Assembly (NCBI RefSeq): GCF_900103915.1
Contig: NZ_FNIG01000003.1
Location: forward strand, 124,001 to 188,000
DNA: 64,000 nt
Source: Tenuibacillus multivorans
GTDB taxonomy: Bacteria; Bacillota; Bacilli; Bacillales; Alkalibacillaceae
Reading direction: 5' to 3'
Below, piece after piece: positions 47,882-58,259 of the stretch. Below the pieces are notes generated by a model. That model made no database searches and was not told the DNA's origin. It worked only from the letters and a program-made list of their open reading frames with translations. The first letter of the stretch is position 1. The number at the start of each line of letters is the position of its first letter. Position numbers and translations under genes: made by a program.

Positions 47882-49036
47882 TTAAACATTTGATGCTAAG
47901 CGGTTCACAATCGATTGAATCCGTTCAGCTACTTGTTCCATATCTTCTATATTATTATCTTTTCCGAAACTAAACCTTATAGAATTACGTAATCTTTCAC
48001 TATCCTCACCATACATCGCTTTTATAACGTGAGATGGATCAATGGACCCCGCAGTACAAGCTGAACCTGAAGATACAGCCACGCCTGAAAGGTCCAGATT
48101 CGTTAAGAACATTTCCACATCCATTCCTGAAAAACTTAGGTTTAAGATATTTGGAACGTGATGTTCTGAATCAAGTTCACCATTTACGTTATAATCAACC
48201 TCTCGTTCATCTAAAGTCTGTAATAAACGTTCCGATAACTGTTGGTAATGCTCATTGCGGCCATTGCGTTCTTCCATTAAGAGTTCAACAGCTTTTTTAA
48301 ACCCTTCAATAGCGAGTGTGTTCTCAGTCCCTGAACGCCAAGTACGCTCTTGTTCTCCACCATATAATCGCTGAACTAAATTAACGCCATCTCGTTTATA
48401 TAAAAAGCCAATCCCTTTTGGGCCGTAAATTTTGTGAGAGGACACAGTCAATAGATCGATTCTTAATTGTTCCACGTCAATTTCTTCAATACCATATGCT
48501 TGTACGGCATCGGTATGAAATGTAATGTTTCGTTTTCCAAGCATGTTACCGATCATTTGAATCGGTTGTTTCATTCCCGTTTCATTATTGGCAAACATGA
48601 TGGTTACAAGGATTGTATCTTTACGTAAAGCATTTTTCAAATCCATAATATCAATGATGCCATTTTCATCAACAGGTAAATACGTTACGTCAAATCCTTC
48701 TTTTTCTAACTGTTCACATGGATGCAGAACAGCATGGTGTTCGATTTGTGTTGTAATGATATGTTTACCCTTATCTTGATTTGCATAGGCTGTACCAAAA
48801 ATAGCTAAATTATTGGCTTCAGTTCCACCACTCGTAAAGATAATCGATTCGTAATTAGTATTGATACTTTTGGCCATGGTAGCTCTTGCTTCGTCTAATC
48901 TTTTTCGACTTTCACGACCAAAATGATGGATGCTTGAAGGGTTACCAAAGCTTTCTTCCATAGCTTCCCTCATCGTCTGTTTAACGGACGGATGAATCGG
49001 TGTCGTCGCCGCATGATCTAAATAAATGCGTTTCAT
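47882..49036 (-). CDS. yrvO: Cysteine desulfurase (YrvO/NifS-like)
   Basis: A 384-residue PLP enzyme. The PLP lysine is in VSSHKIYGPKG (about 205), substrate histidine in EHHAVLHPCE, and the persulfide cysteine in SSGSACTAGS (about 325). In Bacillus subtilis YrvO transfers sulfur directly to MnmA, and the two genes are adjacent here. The ATG at 49036 follows AAGGTGA; the ATG ten codons upstream lacks a site. cymR is upstream, linking it to cysteine regulation. Confidence 0.96.
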   Translation of the reverse strand: MKRIYLDHAATTPIHPSVKQTMREAMEESFGNPSSIHHFGRESRKRLDEARATMAKSINTNYESIIFTSGGTEANNLAIFGTAYANQDKGKHIITTQIEHHAVLHPCEQLEKEGFDVTYLPVDENGIIDIMDLKNALRKDTILVTIMFANNETGMKQPIQMIGNMLGKRNITFHTDAVQAYGIEEIDVEQLRIDLLTVSSHKIYGPKGIGFLYKRDGVNLVQRLYGGEQERTWRSGTENTLAIEGFKKAVELLMEERNGRNEHYQQLSERLLQTLDEREVDYNVNGELDSEHHVPNILNLSFSGMDVEMFLTNLDLSGVAVSSGSACTAGSIDPSHVIKAMYGEDSERLRNSIRFSFGKDNNIEDMEQVAERIQSIVNRLASNV

Positions 49037-49108
49037 CTCATCACCTTCTTTTAAATATAGGCTCATTTGTAAAGATTCGCAAATGAATAACTCAGCTTTA
49101 AAATTTAT

Positions 49109-49528
49109 CTAAATATAAAACATATTCTCTTCTTGATAGTTTGTGTCATGATATTCAATTAAATCCTGTAGAGTTGTTTGTTCTAATACATCCTTTACAG
49201 CATCACGAATTCTTTTCCATAGTTCACGTTTTGAAGGCTCTTCATCGTCCATTTCTTCTACTGGGCGAATGGGTCCTTCTAATGTCTTGATAATATCGGC
49301 AGAGGTAATTAATCTAGGTTCACGTGTTAATAAGTAACCACCTTTTGCTCCACGTACACTTTTGACTAAACCAGCGTTACGCAAAGGAGCGATTAATTGC
49401 TCTAAATAATGTTCAGATAAGTCGTATTCGTTTGCGATTGACTTTAATGGTAACGGTTGATTGCCATAATTTTTAGCTAAAGCGATCATAATCGTCAATC
49501 CGTAACGACCTTTTGTCGAGATCTTCAA
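49109..49528 (-). CDS. cymR: Rrf2-family cysteine metabolism repressor CymR
   Basis: A 139-residue Rrf2 winged-helix regulator beginning MKISTKGRYGLTIMIALAK. It has none of the three clustered cysteines of Fe-S IscR proteins, which fits CymR, the repressor of sulfur-uptake genes in complex with CysK. Start codon TTG, nine bases after AAGGAGG. Located beside the desulfurase as in Bacillus. Confidence 0.93.
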   Translation of the reverse strand: MKISTKGRYGLTIMIALAKNYGNQPLPLKSIANEYDLSEHYLEQLIAPLRNAGLVKSVRGAKGGYLLTREPRLITSADIIKTLEGPIRPVEEMDDEEPSKRELWKRIRDAVKDVLEQTTLQDLIEYHDTNYQEENMFYI

Positions 49529-49621
49529 CTTATAGGACCTCCTTAAACGTTCCTATCTATATTTTGAATTAAAACCATGTGACATTATAGCATGAAGAAC
49601 CTTAAGATGCACAGGTATGAG

Positions 49622-50914
49622 CTACGATTGCTTTTTACGACTTTCTTGTCTTAAATGGTCTAATTTTTCATAAACATTTTTATAACGCTTTTCCTCTCCT
49701 AATTCCTTAGGTTGATAATAATTCATATTTCTAATAGATTCAGGTAAATACTCTTGATAAACCCAACTGTTCGGATAATTATGTGGATATTTATATTCTA
49801 ATCCATGGCCTAACTCTTTGGCACCTTGATAGTGTGCATCCTTTAAGTGAACCGGAATATCACCGGTAACACCTTTTTGCACATGTTTAATCGCCTTATC
49901 CAATGCTTTGTAAGCGGTATTGGATTTTGGTGATAAACTTAATTCAACTGCTACGACTGATAAGGGGATTCGACCTTCAGGAAGCCCTAATCGTTCAACT
50001 GATTGAATCGCTGGTAGAACTCGGGCGCACAACTGAGGGTTCGCTAATCCGATATCCTCATAAGCAATCACTAAAAGCCTTCTAGAAATGGCTTCTAAAT
50101 CACCACCCTCTAGTAAACGAGCTAGATAATACAAGGCGGCATCTGCATCACTACCGCGTATACTCTTTTGCAGTCCAGATAAAAGATTATAATAAATATC
50201 ACCTTTATTATCATGTGAGAAGCCTTTATTTCGAATACAATACTGTACTGTTTCCTTTGTAACTTGAATTCCGTCTTCGGTTTCATCAGAAGCATAAACA
50301 ATATCCTCAAGCAGAGATAAAGCGGTACGTCCATCACCAGTCGTATCCGAAATTAACTCAATAAGTGAATCATCAATATGAACATTTAATGATCCTAACC
50401 CTTTTTCTTGATCAGACAAAGCCCGATTTAATAACTCGATAATCGCTTCCTTTGTTAAAGGTTTCAACTGTTTAATTTGACCGCATCTCGAACGAATCGC
50501 ATGGTTAACACTATGAAATGGGTTTTCAGTTGTCGCACCAATTAAGGTAATCACACCTTGTTCTAGAGCCTTAAGAAGAGAATCCTGTTGACTTTTATTA
50601 AAGCGATGAATCTCATCAATGAATAAGATTGCATCTCCTGTCATTCTTGCTTCATTAATAATATTCTCAACATCTTTTTTACCTGCTGTTGTCGCATTAA
50701 TGGCATAAAACTCTTTGTTAGTTGAACCTGATATGGCAAATGCTAATGATGTTTTGCCAGTACCCGGTTCACCATAAAGGAGCATTGAAGGAACATGTCC
50801 TTTTTGAATCATTTTATATAATGGCGTATCAACGCCCACAATCTCATCTTGTCCGACAACTTCTTCTATCCTTTCTGGTCGCATTCGATAGGCTAAAGGT
50901 TCAGTATGAAACAT
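49622..50914 (-). CDS. rarA: Replication-associated recombination protein A
   Basis: A 430-residue AAA+ ATPase (YrvN/MgsA). Walker A is YGEPGTGKTSLA (about 45-56), Walker B ILFIDEIHRFNKSQQD, sensor region TLIGATTENP. The C-terminal MgsA domain has VPVHLKDAHY-like residues. It acts at stalled replication forks. The ATG follows AAGGAG by eight bases; divergent from the RsfA-family gene. Confidence 0.97.
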   Translation of the reverse strand: MFHTEPLAYRMRPERIEEVVGQDEIVGVDTPLYKMIQKGHVPSMLLYGEPGTGKTSLAFAISGSTNKEFYAINATTAGKKDVENIINEARMTGDAILFIDEIHRFNKSQQDSLLKALEQGVITLIGATTENPFHSVNHAIRSRCGQIKQLKPLTKEAIIELLNRALSDQEKGLGSLNVHIDDSLIELISDTTGDGRTALSLLEDIVYASDETEDGIQVTKETVQYCIRNKGFSHDNKGDIYYNLLSGLQKSIRGSDADAALYYLARLLEGGDLEAISRRLLVIAYEDIGLANPQLCARVLPAIQSVERLGLPEGRIPLSVVAVELSLSPKSNTAYKALDKAIKHVQKGVTGDIPVHLKDAHYQGAKELGHGLEYKYPHNYPNSWVYQEYLPESIRNMNYYQPKELGEEKRYKNVYEKLDHLRQESRKKQS

Positions 50915-51077
50915 GTATAAAACTCCTTCTTTCGCTCAATACTCTATAGTATCTATTTTACTATATTAAAAAGCAAATTGGCGAATAGTAGTATTTGCGA
51001 ATTTGCATGTATATAATTTTAAAATCTTGCACATGATAGAAATAGAAAACTATCATTTGAAAAAGGAGATGAAAATC

Positions 51078-51707
51078 GTGGTAAAAGTTCGACAAGACGC
51101 TTGGTCTCATGAAGACGATTTATTATTAGCAGAAACCGTATTACGTCATATCCGAGAAGGAAGTACGCAGTTAACCGCATTTGAAGAAGTCGGCGATCAA
51201 TTAAACCGTACAGCGGCAGCATGTGGTTTTCGCTGGAATGCAGAAGTTCGTAGAAACTATGAAAAAGCGATAGATTTAGCCAAGAGACAGCGTAAACAAT
51301 TAAAGCAAGCTGAAAAACATAAATTAAAAGGACAATCAAAATTACAGACTGTTAATCAGAATCAAACACAACCAAAACCGCAGACTCAGTCAAGTGGAGA
51401 ACACACAACACTAGATTCAATTATTGCGCAATTACAAGAACTGAAATCTAATGAACAACGTGTTACCTCTGAAGAGTTAGTCCAATTAAAAAAAGAAAAT
51501 GAAAGGTTAAAAGAGGAAAAAGCTCAATTAGAAAGCAAAATTGATAAATTAAATCAAGATTATCAATACTTACAAGAGGATTACCAAACTTTCATTCAGA
51601 TCATGGATCGTGCCCGAAAAATGGTTGTCCTTGATGAAGATCAATCACTATCCTCACCAGCCTTTCAGATGGAGAAAAATGGGAATTTGCGACAAATCGC
51701 AAAATAA
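51078..51707 (+). CDS. RsfA-family prespore transcription regulator
   Basis: A 209-residue protein. The N-terminal Myb/SANT-like domain (RQDAWSHEDDLLLAETVLRHI, then AAACGFRWNAEVRR; about 4-60) matches the RsfA/YlbO family of forespore regulators. A basic Gln-rich linker and a long coiled coil (about 130-185) follow. I chose GTG at 51078, nine bases after AAGGAG; an ATG upstream overlaps that site. Which paralogue it is cannot be told from sequence alone. Confidence 0.85.
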   Translation: MVKVRQDAWSHEDDLLLAETVLRHIREGSTQLTAFEEVGDQLNRTAAACGFRWNAEVRRNYEKAIDLAKRQRKQLKQAEKHKLKGQSKLQTVNQNQTQPKPQTQSSGEHTTLDSIIAQLQELKSNEQRVTSEELVQLKKENERLKEEKAQLESKIDKLNQDYQYLQEDYQTFIQIMDRARKMVVLDEDQSLSSPAFQMEKNGNLRQIAK

Positions 51708-51719
51708 ATGGTATTAATA

Positions 51720-51756
51720 AAGGCTATTTGCACTAATCATGCAAATAGCCTTTTTT
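51720..51756. terminator. Bidirectional terminator between rsfA-like gene and 6S RNA
   Basis: Perfect 13-bp AAGGCTATTTGCA/TGCAAATAGCCTT stem (51720-51732, 51740-51752), 7-base loop, T run on the plus strand and A run in front, so it can end both converging transcripts. Confidence 0.88.
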
Positions 51757-51767
51757 CCGTTTAAAAT

Positions 51768-51956
51768 ATGTATACAATCCCAATCGTGCCGTCCATCTGG
51801 TTATAGTTTTGAACCCGCTCCCGGCAGGTGGGTGTCCTGTTCCATACTTTGTAAGTCCTCAATGAGGCATTTACGCCATATGAAAACACCAGACTCCCTT
51901 TTCTATAAGTGTTCGGTCAAAACATGTGAAGATAGACGAACACATTAGGATTGTTT
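51768..51956 (-). ncRNA. bsrA: 6S-1 RNA (RNA polymerase regulator)
   Basis: A minus-strand RNA of about 190 nt in the aspS-rarA gap. The closing helix pairs ACAATCC (complement at 51948-51954) with GGATTGT (complement at 51774-51780). The plus strand at 51911 reads GTTCGGTCAAAAC, which matches the product RNA copied from Bacillus 6S-1 as I recall it, placing the template in the central bubble. 6S RNA sequesters SigA-RNA polymerase in stationary phase. Ends are approximate; a slightly longer 5' precursor is likely from the promoter position. Confidence 0.9.
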
Positions 51957-51981
51957 TGTGCTCAATTAATTGTGTAATTGA

Positions 51982-52010
51982 ATAATAGCACATCAATAAA
52001 CGCAATTCAA
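51982..52010 (-). promoter_or_regulatory. SigA promoter of 6S-1 RNA
   Basis: Minus-strand TTGAAT (52005-52010) and TATTAT (51982-51987), 17-base spacer. The implied start near 51975 gives a precursor about 15-20 nt longer than the helix-closed RNA. Confidence 0.65.
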
Positions 52011-52047
52011 CACTGATAACGTAGTCATTTCGATGTATTTTTTTCCA

Positions 52048-53820
52048 TTACTCATCTGACTTTTGTTGCAGTTTTAAATACAATTCATCTAGCTGATTTC
52101 CATCGACTGGTGATGGTGCATCAGTTAATAAGTCGGCTGCTGAAGCCGTTTTCGGGAACAAGATTGTATCCCGTAAATTCGTTTTACCTGCCAAAATCAT
52201 CACAATTCGGTCTAAACCTAACGCGATTCCACCATGAGGTGGGGCTCCAAACTCAAGCGCCTCAAGTAAGAAACCGAATTGTTCTTCTGCTTCTTCTTCG
52301 GAAAATCCAAGCGTTTTCAGCATTTGTTCTTGAAGCTCTTTTTGATAAATACGTAGCGAACCACCGCCTAACTCATAGCCATTTAATACAACATCATAGG
52401 CTTGTGCTTTAACGTTTGCAGGATCTTCATCAATACGATCTATATCTTGTGTCTGTGGCATCGTAAAAGGGTGGTGAGCCGCATGGTAACGTCCTTCATC
52501 TTCATCGTATTCATATAGTGGCCAATCCGTCACCCATAAGAAATTAAGTTTGGATTCATCAATTAAGCCAAGCTCTTTACCCAATTTTAACCTTAAAGCT
52601 CCTAAGCTATCAGCAACAACGTTTGCTTTATCAGCAACGAATAACAATAGGTCCTGATCCGTTGCGTTTAGCTTTTCACTTAACGCTTGGACTTCATCTG
52701 TTTCGAAAAATTTCGCAATAGGTCCGGAAAATTCATTTCCGTCTACTTTCATCCACGCTAGTCCTTTTGCACCATAAACAGAAACAGATTCTGTCAGTTT
52801 ATCAATATCTTTTCTTGAAAAATTGTTTGCCTGACCTTTAACATTAATGGCACTAACTTTTCCACCTGATTCAACAGCACTTTTGAATACTTTGAATCCA
52901 CTATCAGCGACAACATCACTTACATTAACCAGTTCCATCTCAAATCGTGTATCTGGTTTGTCTGAGCCGTAACGCTCCATCGCTTCATCATAGGTCATAC
53001 GCGGGAATGGCGTTGCAACATCAACACCTTTTACTTCTTTTACGACAGATTGAAGCATTTCTTCCGTCATAGCCATAATCTCTTCCTGTGACATAAAGGA
53101 TGTTTCAATATCTAGTTGCGTAAACTCTGGTTGACGATCAGCACGCAAATCTTCATCACGGAAACAACGCGTAATTTGATAATACTTTTCGTAACCCGAA
53201 ATCATGAGCAATTGCTTAAATAATTGTGGTGATTGTGGTAAAGCGTAAAAATCACCAGGGTGAACACGACTCGGAACAAGATAGTCACGCGCGCCCTCAG
53301 GGGTACTTTTGGTCAGCATAGGCGTTTCCATCTCGAAAAAGCCTTGATGATTTAAATAGTGGCGAAAAGATTGTGATATGAGGTGACGTAATTTCATCGT
53401 CTCCTGCATCTCTTCACGACGTAAATCTAGATAACGGTATTTCAAACGGATTTCTTCTGTAGCTTCCGTTTTATTTTCAATTTTAATCGGGAGTGCTTTT
53501 GATTTATTTAAAATTTCTACACGCTCAGCTACCACTTCAACTTCGCCAGTTTTCATCTTCGGGTTAACGGTATTTTCATCTCGCTTTTTCACGGTTCCTT
53601 CAATGGTGACAACATATTCGCCACGTAATTTTTCTGCTGTTTCTAATGCTCCTTGATTAATATCAGGATTGAAGACGACCTGAACAATACCAGAGCGGTC
53701 ACGTAGATCAACGAATATTAATCCGCCCAGGTCACGCCGTCTTTGAACCCATCCTTTTAATAATACTTTCTGTTCAACTAATTCACTTGTAATTAAGCCA
53801 CAATGTGTACGACTTTCCAT
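52048..53820 (-). CDS. aspS: Aspartyl-tRNA synthetase
   Basis: A 590-residue bacterial-type class IIb synthetase. The OB anticodon domain (about 1-105), catalytic domain with [18 protein letters not shown] (about 218-235), inserted GAD domain (about 300-420) and motif 3 [11 protein letters not shown] (about 530) are present. AAGGAGG precedes the ATG. It lies 15 bases after hisS and is likely governed by the same T-box. Confidence 0.98.
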   Translation of the reverse strand: MESRTHCGLITSELVEQKVLLKGWVQRRRDLGGLIFVDLRDRSGIVQVVFNPDINQGALETAEKLRGEYVVTIEGTVKKRDENTVNPKMKTGEVEVVAERVEILNKSKALPIKIENKTEATEEIRLKYRYLDLRREEMQETMKLRHLISQSFRHYLNHQGFFEMETPMLTKSTPEGARDYLVPSRVHPGDFYALPQSPQLFKQLLMISGYEKYYQITRCFRDEDLRADRQPEFTQLDIETSFMSQEEIMAMTEEMLQSVVKEVKGVDVATPFPRMTYDEAMERYGSDKPDTRFEMELVNVSDVVADSGFKVFKSAVESGGKVSAINVKGQANNFSRKDIDKLTESVSVYGAKGLAWMKVDGNEFSGPIAKFFETDEVQALSEKLNATDQDLLLFVADKANVVADSLGALRLKLGKELGLIDESKLNFLWVTDWPLYEYDEDEGRYHAAHHPFTMPQTQDIDRIDEDPANVKAQAYDVVLNGYELGGGSLRIYQKELQEQMLKTLGFSEEEAEEQFGFLLEALEFGAPPHGGIALGLDRIVMILAGKTNLRDTILFPKTASAADLLTDAPSPVDGNQLDELYLKLQQKSDE

Positions 53821-53835
53821 GCTGTTGTTTCCTCC

Positions 53836-55104
53836 TTAAAAGCCTGCTTTAATTTCTGTTGATATATCCTTGATTTGAACGGTCTTTTGTTCACCAGACT
53901 GTTGATTCTTAACATTTGCAACACCTTGGTTTACTTCATCTTCACCAATGATACAAACGTAAGCTGCTCCTATTCGATCAGCTGCTTTAAATTGACCTTT
54001 CATTTTCTTATCTAAGTAATCCTGATCCGTTTTAATTCCGTCTTTACGAAGCTGATAAACAACGTTTGAAGCAGTATATTTGGCATCTTCACCGATTGCA
54101 ATGACATAACAATCAACCGTCTCATCGTACTCGAGTTCAATACCTTCAGCTTCTATTGCCATAATTAAACGTTCAATACTTAGGGCGAAGCCGATCCCCG
54201 AAATATCTGGCCCACCTAATTCTTCAATCAGACCGTTATACCGTCCACCACCAGATAGCGTTGTAATTGAGCCAAATCCATCTGCTTCACTCATAATTTC
54301 AAACGCGGTATGTGTATAATAATCTAATCCTCTCACTAACGTATCATCGACGACGTAGTCAATCCCCATGGCATCGAGGTGTTTTTTAACATGTTCAAAA
54401 TAACGAGACGACTCTTCGTTAAGATAGTCCAAAATCGAAGGTGCTGTTTTCATCGCTTCGTGATCCCGATCTACCTTACAATCCAATAACCGTAAAGGAT
54501 TTTGTTCTAGTCGGTTTTGGCAATCCTGACACAACTCATCTTTAACCGGTGTAAAGTGATCAACTAAAGCATTGCGATGAGCCTCGCGACTTTCTTTGTC
54601 ACCTAGGCTGTTGATTACTAATTTTAATGATTTTAATCCTAGCGATTGATAACAAGCCATTGCGAAGGCCATGACCTCGGCATCTATGGCAGGGTGTGCA
54701 CTACCAATTGCTTCTATTCCAAACTGGGTAAATTGTCTCGTACGTCCTTGCTGCGGTCTTTCATAACGAAACATCGGGCCCATGTAATATAACTTCGTCG
54801 GTTGTTCCGGTGAGCCGTGTATTTTATGTTGGACATAAGCACGTGCCACTGAAGCTGTTCCTTCAGGTCTTAAGGTTAAGCTTCGTCCACCTCGGTCCTG
54901 AAAAGTGTACATCTCCTTCTGCACGATATCCGTCGAATCCCCAACACTTCGTTGAAATAGTTCGGTTCGTTCAAACATCGGTGTACGAATCTCTTTATAG
55001 TGATAGATTTGTGCTAAATGGATTAACTGTTCCTCTATTGCTTGCCATTTTTTTGCCGTTTCAGGTAATAAATCTTCTGTCCCTCTAGGAACATGGATAT
55101 TCAT
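53836..55104 (-). CDS. hisS: Histidyl-tRNA synthetase
   Basis: A 422-residue class IIa synthetase. [10 protein letters not shown] at the N-terminus, [15 protein letters not shown] (motif 2 region, about 77-91), histidine-specific [14 protein letters not shown] (about 257-270) and GGGRYNGL are visible, then the anticodon domain. The ATG is seven bases after AAGGAGG. Its leader is a T-box whose specifier reads as Asp, not His. Confidence 0.98.
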   Translation of the reverse strand: MNIHVPRGTEDLLPETAKKWQAIEEQLIHLAQIYHYKEIRTPMFERTELFQRSVGDSTDIVQKEMYTFQDRGGRSLTLRPEGTASVARAYVQHKIHGSPEQPTKLYYMGPMFRYERPQQGRTRQFTQFGIEAIGSAHPAIDAEVMAFAMACYQSLGLKSLKLVINSLGDKESREAHRNALVDHFTPVKDELCQDCQNRLEQNPLRLLDCKVDRDHEAMKTAPSILDYLNEESSRYFEHVKKHLDAMGIDYVVDDTLVRGLDYYTHTAFEIMSEADGFGSITTLSGGGRYNGLIEELGGPDISGIGFALSIERLIMAIEAEGIELEYDETVDCYVIAIGEDAKYTASNVVYQLRKDGIKTDQDYLDKKMKGQFKAADRIGAAYVCIIGEDEVNQGVANVKNQQSGEQKTVQIKDISTEIKAGF

Positions 55105-55154
55105 TAAAGCCCCTCCTTTTTTTGTTCGTCACAACGTTAAAATTATTTTAAAAT

Positions 55155-55426
55155 TAAAAAAGTCCCTATCAAAGCCATATTAACTTTGATAGGGACGAGT
55201 ATACCCGTGTTGCCACCCTGATTAAAGTGATGATAATCACTTTCACTTCATTATGTAACGCTTTTAAAGCGGCCAGCACCTACTAAGTTATAGGTTCGAT
55301 GCGGCACCTCCAGAATGTCTTTCATAAAGTTAACGAATAGGTTTATTCTCAGCCTATGATAAACCCTCTCTGAATCGTTAATTCTTTATTACTCTTTCCT
55401 TCATCAGTTTTTCGTATTCAAATGTT
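55155..55426 (-). promoter_or_regulatory. T-box riboswitch of hisS-aspS (Asp specifier GAC)
   Basis: Minus strand T-box AGGGTGGCAACACGGG (55204-55219) and a 13-bp terminator (55162-55174 with 55184-55196) followed by T6. Aligned with the alaS leader, the specifier loop GAAA-GAC-AUUCUGGAG puts GAC (55317-55319), an aspartate codon. It should sense uncharged tRNA-Asp and switch on hisS and aspS. Confidence 0.92.
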
Positions 55427-55432
55427 TCACTT

Positions 55433-55461
55433 ATCATATATGGCTTTTTTCCATCTGTCAA
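55433..55461 (-). promoter_or_regulatory. SigA promoter of hisS-aspS
   Basis: Minus-strand TTGACA (55456-55461) and TATGAT (55433-55438), 17-base spacer, adjoining the dtd stop. Confidence 0.88.
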
Positions 55462-55467
55462 GACTTA

Positions 55468-55911
55468 TTATTGGTCTGTATCTAAAATTAATGTAACCGG
55501 GCCGTCATTAATTAATGAAACCTTCATATATTCCTGAAAAACGCCAGTCTCAACAGGTACTCCTAATTCACGTACCCGTTCATTAAATTTTTCATAAAGT
55601 TCATTAGCGTATTCAGGTTTGGCTGCTTGCATAAAGTTTGGTCGTCTTCCTTTACGACAATCACCGTACAAGGTGAATTGAGAAATCGATAATATTTTTC
55701 CACCAACATCTTTAACAGACAAATTCATCTTTTCCTGATCATCTTCAAAAATACGCAAATTTGTTATTTTATCTGCTAGAAATTCAACATCTTTTTCAGT
55801 ATCCTCATGTGTGACACCGATTAAAACGACTAGCCCTTGTTCAATCGCACCTGTTGTTTCCTCTTTTACATCCACATTTCCTTTTGTGACACGTTGTATG
55901 ACTGCTCGCAT
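55468..55911 (-). CDS. dtd: D-aminoacyl-tRNA deacylase
   Basis: A 147-residue enzyme removing D-amino acids, and glycine from tRNA-Ala, from mischarged tRNAs. It begins MRAVIQRV, with the [10 protein letters not shown] (about 78-87) and NDGPVTL (about 137-143) active-site motifs. The ATG at 55911 is 11 bases after AAGGAG; an upstream TTG is too close to that site. It follows rel closely. Confidence 0.96.
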   Translation of the reverse strand: MRAVIQRVTKGNVDVKEETTGAIEQGLVVLIGVTHEDTEKDVEFLADKITNLRIFEDDQEKMNLSVKDVGGKILSISQFTLYGDCRKGRRPNFMQAAKPEYANELYEKFNERVRELGVPVETGVFQEYMKVSLINDGPVTLILDTDQ

Positions 55912-55926
55912 GTAAACCAAAACTCC

Positions 55927-58122
55927 TTAATGTAACGTTCTTTGTACGGCAAACACATCGCGGATTTTTTTAATCCGATCGACAATTCGTTTTAAATGGT
56001 CGACGTTATGGATCAAAATGGTTAAGTTAATCGTAGCCATTTTGTGGCGATCTGATTTTCCATTCACAGCTGTAATGCTGGTATTCGTTTCATTAATAGC
56101 CTGAAGGATATCATTGAGAAATCCACTTCGATCAAACCCTGATACTTCAAGGTCAACGCTATAGCTTTTTCGCTCCTGCTCTAGGTTGTCCCATTCAACT
56201 TCAATTAGTCTTGATTCATCTTCATGTTTAATATTTGGGCAATCACTTCGATGAACGGAAACGCCACGACCGCGTGTAATAAAACCGACAATGTCATCAC
56301 CAGGTACTGGGTTACAGCATTTCGATAAACGGATTAATAAATTATCTATTCCTTTAACATAAACCCCTGATCCTGAAGAACGACGACGTTTATTTTCAAC
56401 CTCTTGCTGCATTTCTTTAATCGAGTTTTCTAAATCTCTTGCGCGTTCTTTCTCCCGAAGCTTTTCAGTCACTCGGTTTGCTACTTGTTGGGCTGTGACA
56501 CCTTGATAACCAACAGCTGCATAAAGGTCCTCAGCTGTATTAAAATGAAAGCGATCTAACGCTAGCTGGATATTTTCCTCAACGAGCACTTCCTTCGGTT
56601 GAAAACCAAGATTTTTAATTTCAGCTTCGACAGCTTCCCGGCCTCGTTCCACATTTTCTTCACGTCGTTGCTTTTTGAAAAATTGTTTAATTTTATTTTT
56701 AGCTTGTGTCGTTTGGGTAATTTTAAGCCAATCCTCAGACGGACCATAGGAATGCTTAGACGTTAGGATTTCAACTATATCCCCTGTTTTAAGCTTATAA
56801 TCTAATGGTTCCATTTTTCCGTTTACTTTTGCTCCAATCGTTTTATTACCGACCTCCGTATGAATACGGTAAGCAAAGTCTAACGGAATGGACCCACTTG
56901 GAAGCTCAATCACATCACCGTTAGGCGTAAATACGTACACCATATCAGAGAAGAAATCGACTTTAAGTGACTCCATAAATTCTTCTGCATCATTCGTTTC
57001 ATTTTGCCACTCCAATATTTCTCTAAACCAAGTGAGCTGTCGTGACATATCCTTTTGCTGATCGGCTCCTGTTTTACCTTCTTTATAGGCCCAGTGTGCC
57101 GCAATCCCGTATTCAGCAATGTCGTGCATATCTTGTGTACGAATTTGAACTTCTAACGGTTCTCCTTTTGGACCAATTACGGTTGTATGAAGTGATTGAT
57201 ATAAGTTCGGCTTCGGCATTGCAATATAATCTTTAAAACGACCAGGCATCGGTTTCCAACAAGTATGGATGATTCCAAGGACGGCATAGCATTCCTTAAT
57301 ACTTTTAACAATCACCCGAACCGCTAATAAATCGTAAATTTCATTAAAATCTTTCTTCTGATGAACCATTTTTCGATAAATGCTATAGATATGTTTCGGA
57401 CGTCCAGAAATATCAGCTGTTATATTGACATCCCCAAGCTGAGAGTTAATTTCATCAATCACTTGTTCAATATACTGAACTCGTTTATCTCGTTTTTGTT
57501 TCATCAGATGGACAATTCGGTAGTACTGTTGTGGATTCATATAGCGTAGTGCCGTATCTTCTAGTTCCCATTTAATGGTGGAGATTCCGAGCCGGTGCGC
57601 TAATGGGGCAAAAATCTCTAAAGTCTCATTGGCGATGCGTCGTTGTTTTTCCTCCGGAAGATGGGATAATGTCCGCATGTTATGTAAGCGATCAGCTAGC
57701 TTAATTAAAATAACCCGAATATCTTTAGACATCGCAATAAACATTTTTCGGTGATTCTCCGCTTGCTGAGCCTGTTTAGACTTATATTTAATTTTACCCA
57801 ATTTGGTGACACCATCGACTAATAATGCGATTTCTTCGCTGAATTCCTCTTTTAAATCGTCATATGTAACATCTGTATCCTCTAGGACATCATGAAGGAA
57901 CCCACCAGCAATCGTAGCTGGATCCATCTCTAAGTTAATTAATATGCTAGCTACTTGAACAGGGTGGATAATATATGCTTCACCAGATTTTCGTACTTGT
58001 CCTTCATGAGCCTGTTCTGCATATTCATAAGCATGTCGAAGCAAAGCCGTATTTTGTTCATTTATATACTGGCTTGCTTCCCCTAAAACTTCTTCGATTG
58101 TCTTCGTTTGATGTTTTGCCAT
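55927..58122 (-). CDS. relA: Bifunctional (p)ppGpp synthetase/hydrolase Rel
   Basis: A 731-residue Rel. The HD hydrolase domain is intact (H52 region, H77-D78, ED at 81-82), followed by the synthetase domain (about 240-350), TGS (about 390-450) and a C-terminal ACT domain (about 660-731). It both makes and removes the stringent alarmone. The ATG follows CTAGGTGATTGT. A SigA-like promoter precedes it; dtd follows. Confidence 0.98.
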   Translation of the reverse strand: MAKHQTKTIEEVLGEASQYINEQNTALLRHAYEYAEQAHEGQVRKSGEAYIIHPVQVASILINLEMDPATIAGGFLHDVLEDTDVTYDDLKEEFSEEIALLVDGVTKLGKIKYKSKQAQQAENHRKMFIAMSKDIRVILIKLADRLHNMRTLSHLPEEKQRRIANETLEIFAPLAHRLGISTIKWELEDTALRYMNPQQYYRIVHLMKQKRDKRVQYIEQVIDEINSQLGDVNITADISGRPKHIYSIYRKMVHQKKDFNEIYDLLAVRVIVKSIKECYAVLGIIHTCWKPMPGRFKDYIAMPKPNLYQSLHTTVIGPKGEPLEVQIRTQDMHDIAEYGIAAHWAYKEGKTGADQQKDMSRQLTWFREILEWQNETNDAEEFMESLKVDFFSDMVYVFTPNGDVIELPSGSIPLDFAYRIHTEVGNKTIGAKVNGKMEPLDYKLKTGDIVEILTSKHSYGPSEDWLKITQTTQAKNKIKQFFKKQRREENVERGREAVEAEIKNLGFQPKEVLVEENIQLALDRFHFNTAEDLYAAVGYQGVTAQQVANRVTEKLREKERARDLENSIKEMQQEVENKRRRSSGSGVYVKGIDNLLIRLSKCCNPVPGDDIVGFITRGRGVSVHRSDCPNIKHEDESRLIEVEWDNLEQERKSYSVDLEVSGFDRSGFLNDILQAINETNTSITAVNGKSDRHKMATINLTILIHNVDHLKRIVDRIKKIRDVFAVQRTLH

Positions 58123-58174
58123 ACAATCACCTAGTCATCCAAATAAAATCAAGTCACTGTTATATTATTAATAA

Positions 58175-58202
58175 TTTATAGAAAATTGTAAAGTTAAGTC
58201 AA
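58175..58202 (-). promoter_or_regulatory. Candidate SigA promoter of rel-dtd
   Basis: Minus-strand TTGACT (58197-58202) and TATAAA (58175-58180), 16-base spacer, about 50 bases before the rel start. Confidence 0.65.
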
Positions 58203-58224
58203 ATATTTTTGATTAATTATAATA

Positions 58225-58253
58225 TCGGCTGACTCTTTTGGTGAGCCAGCCGA
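58225..58253 (-). terminator. Terminator after apt
   Basis: TCGGCTG/CAGCCGA arms (58225-58231, 58247-58253) with further inner CTC/GAG pairs, followed on the minus strand by an A/T-rich tail, six bases after the apt stop. Confidence 0.65.
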
Positions 58254-58259
58254 ATACAA

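Noticed and set aside
49063-49086. TCATTTG/CAAATGA inverted repeat upstream of the desulfurase as a CymR operator
   Set aside because: Only seven pairs with no T run and no match I can defend to a known CymR site; likely chance in A/T-rich DNA.
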